A DNA stretch of 64,000 nucleotides from Streptomyces sp. ITFR-21 (GTDB taxonomy: Bacteria > Actinomycetota > Actinomycetes > Streptomycetales > Streptomycetaceae): the NCBI RefSeq assembly GCF_031844685.1, contig NZ_CP134605.1, positions 6,744,501-6,808,500 of the forward strand. The letters are read 5' to 3'. Position 1 is the stretch's first letter, and each line of letters starts with the position of its first letter. A program made the translations under genes and the position numbers. Below, one piece after another: positions 63,572 through 64,000 of the stretch. A model generated the notes under the pieces. It made no database searches and had not been told where the DNA came from. It saw only the letters and a program-made list of their open reading frames with translations.

Positions 63572-64000
63572 TCAGCGGTCCGGTTCGAGGCGGGACAGCC
63601 ACGCGGTCAGCAGCGGCTCCAACCGGGCCGCCTCGTCCGGGGTGAGCGCGTCGAGCAGCCGCCGCTCGTTGGCCATGTGGTCGGCGAAGGCGCGGTCGAC
63701 CAGGTCCCGCCCGGCGCGGGTCAGCGCGACCACCCGGCCCCGGCCGTCGTCCGCCGCCCGGCGCCGGGTGACCAGGCCGGCCGCCTCCAGCCGGTCCACC
63801 CGCTTGGTCATGGCGCCGGTGGTGACCATGGTGTGCGCGGCCAGTTCGCCCGGCGCCCGCTCGAAGGGGTCACCGGCCCGCCGCAGCGCCGCCAGCACGT
63901 CGAACTCGCCCTCGCTCAGGCCGTACCGGCGGTAGACCAGGCAGAGCTGCTCGGTGAGCAGGACACCGATGCGGTGCAGCCGGCCGATCACCCCCTGGGG
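63572..64000 (-). CDS. MarR-family regulator (5' end outside window)
   Basis: At least 142 codons are visible, starting before IGRLHRIGVLLTEQLCLVYR and reading GLSEGEFDVLAALRRAGDPF, the winged helix TMVTTGAMTKRVDRLEAAGL and RRRAADDGRGRVVALTRAG. The frame is open to the right edge, so the true start lies beyond 64000; a GTG at 63991 would remove part of helix 1. MarR proteins repress efflux or degradation genes in response to phenolics or oxidants. Its target is not in view. Confidence 0.92.
   Translation of the reverse strand, partial: PQGVIGRLHRIGVLLTEQLCLVYRRYGLSEGEFDVLAALRRAGDPFERAPGELAAHTMVTTGAMTKRVDRLEAAGLVTRRRAADDGRGRVVALTRAGRDLVDRAFADHMANERRLLDALTPDEAARLEPLLTAWLSRLEPDR

Overview
The window is high-GC actinobacterial DNA, most likely from a Streptomycetaceae chromosome (Streptomyces, Kitasatospora or a close relative). 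Evidence: strongly G/C-ending codons, GTG and TTG starts, ATGA/GTGA stop-start overlaps, an XRE/DUF397 pair, a DasR-type chitinase promoter, an actinobacterial SOS box, a rare in-frame TTA codon, and a large natural-product cluster. No rRNA, tRNA, CRISPR array, transposase or phage gene was seen.

Layout. 1-3008: an amino-acid ABC importer read leftward behind a small cysteine-type leader peptide, so probably a cystine or sulfur-compound importer. 3281-5283: divergent Ku and LigD-polymerase genes for end joining. 5518-7493: wreck of a kdpFABC potassium-ATPase operon (kdpA fused to kdpB, three frameshifts, kdpC truncated). 7867-10050: GH36 alpha-galactosidase. 10141-12586: Scr-type DUF397/XRE pair with a Methyltransf_19 gene, sharing a GCAATTGC palindrome. 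12748-14751: secreted beta-helix protein with two LacI-type operators. 14829-16199: a small SOS-box gene and a YihY/BrkB membrane protein. 16700-19174: decayed operon (phosphopantetheinyl transferase, FMN glutamate-synthase-like, truncated asparaginyl-tRNA-synthetase-like). 19250-24395: FMN reductase/HxlR operon, pntAB transhydrogenase, DeoR regulator.

24665-48885 is the centrepiece: a biosynthetic cluster of about 24 kb. It has the three dedicated enzymes of 4-hydroxyphenylglycine (Hpg) synthesis (HmaS, Hmo, HpgT) but no modular NRPS or PKS. Around them are discrete parts: three carrier proteins, two AMP-forming ligases, a FabF-type ketosynthase, an atypical ketosynthase with a long linker, a small ketosynthase-like protein, a KAS III-like acyltransferase, an inactive-looking thiolase-fold partner, a free-standing condensation protein and a phosphopantetheinyl transferase. 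Tailoring and supply genes are a PhyH oxygenase, a DUF3050 protein, E1 alpha/beta ketoacid dehydrogenase, methyltransferase, alpha/beta-hydrolase and glycosyltransferase; an ABC-2 pump probably exports the product. The parts suggest an acylated, possibly glycosylated, Hpg-derived small molecule made by a fully dissociated line. I do not recognise the product.

49089-54762: hemerythrin, a repeat-containing membrane protein, and a redox-signalling operon (receiver-thioredoxin reductase-like protein, cNMP-domain histidine kinase, UBP zinc finger). 55043-58915: SDR remnant, DasR-controlled GH18 chitinase and a secreted GH99-like enzyme whose catalytic part has a different codon style. 59080-64000: haloperoxidase-type hydrolase, disulfide oxidoreductase, a wrecked ABC transporter, a small protein and a partial MarR regulator. 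Several loci carry indels; true decay and sequencing error cannot be separated here, although the large deletions in kdp and in the terminal ABC transporter point to real decay.
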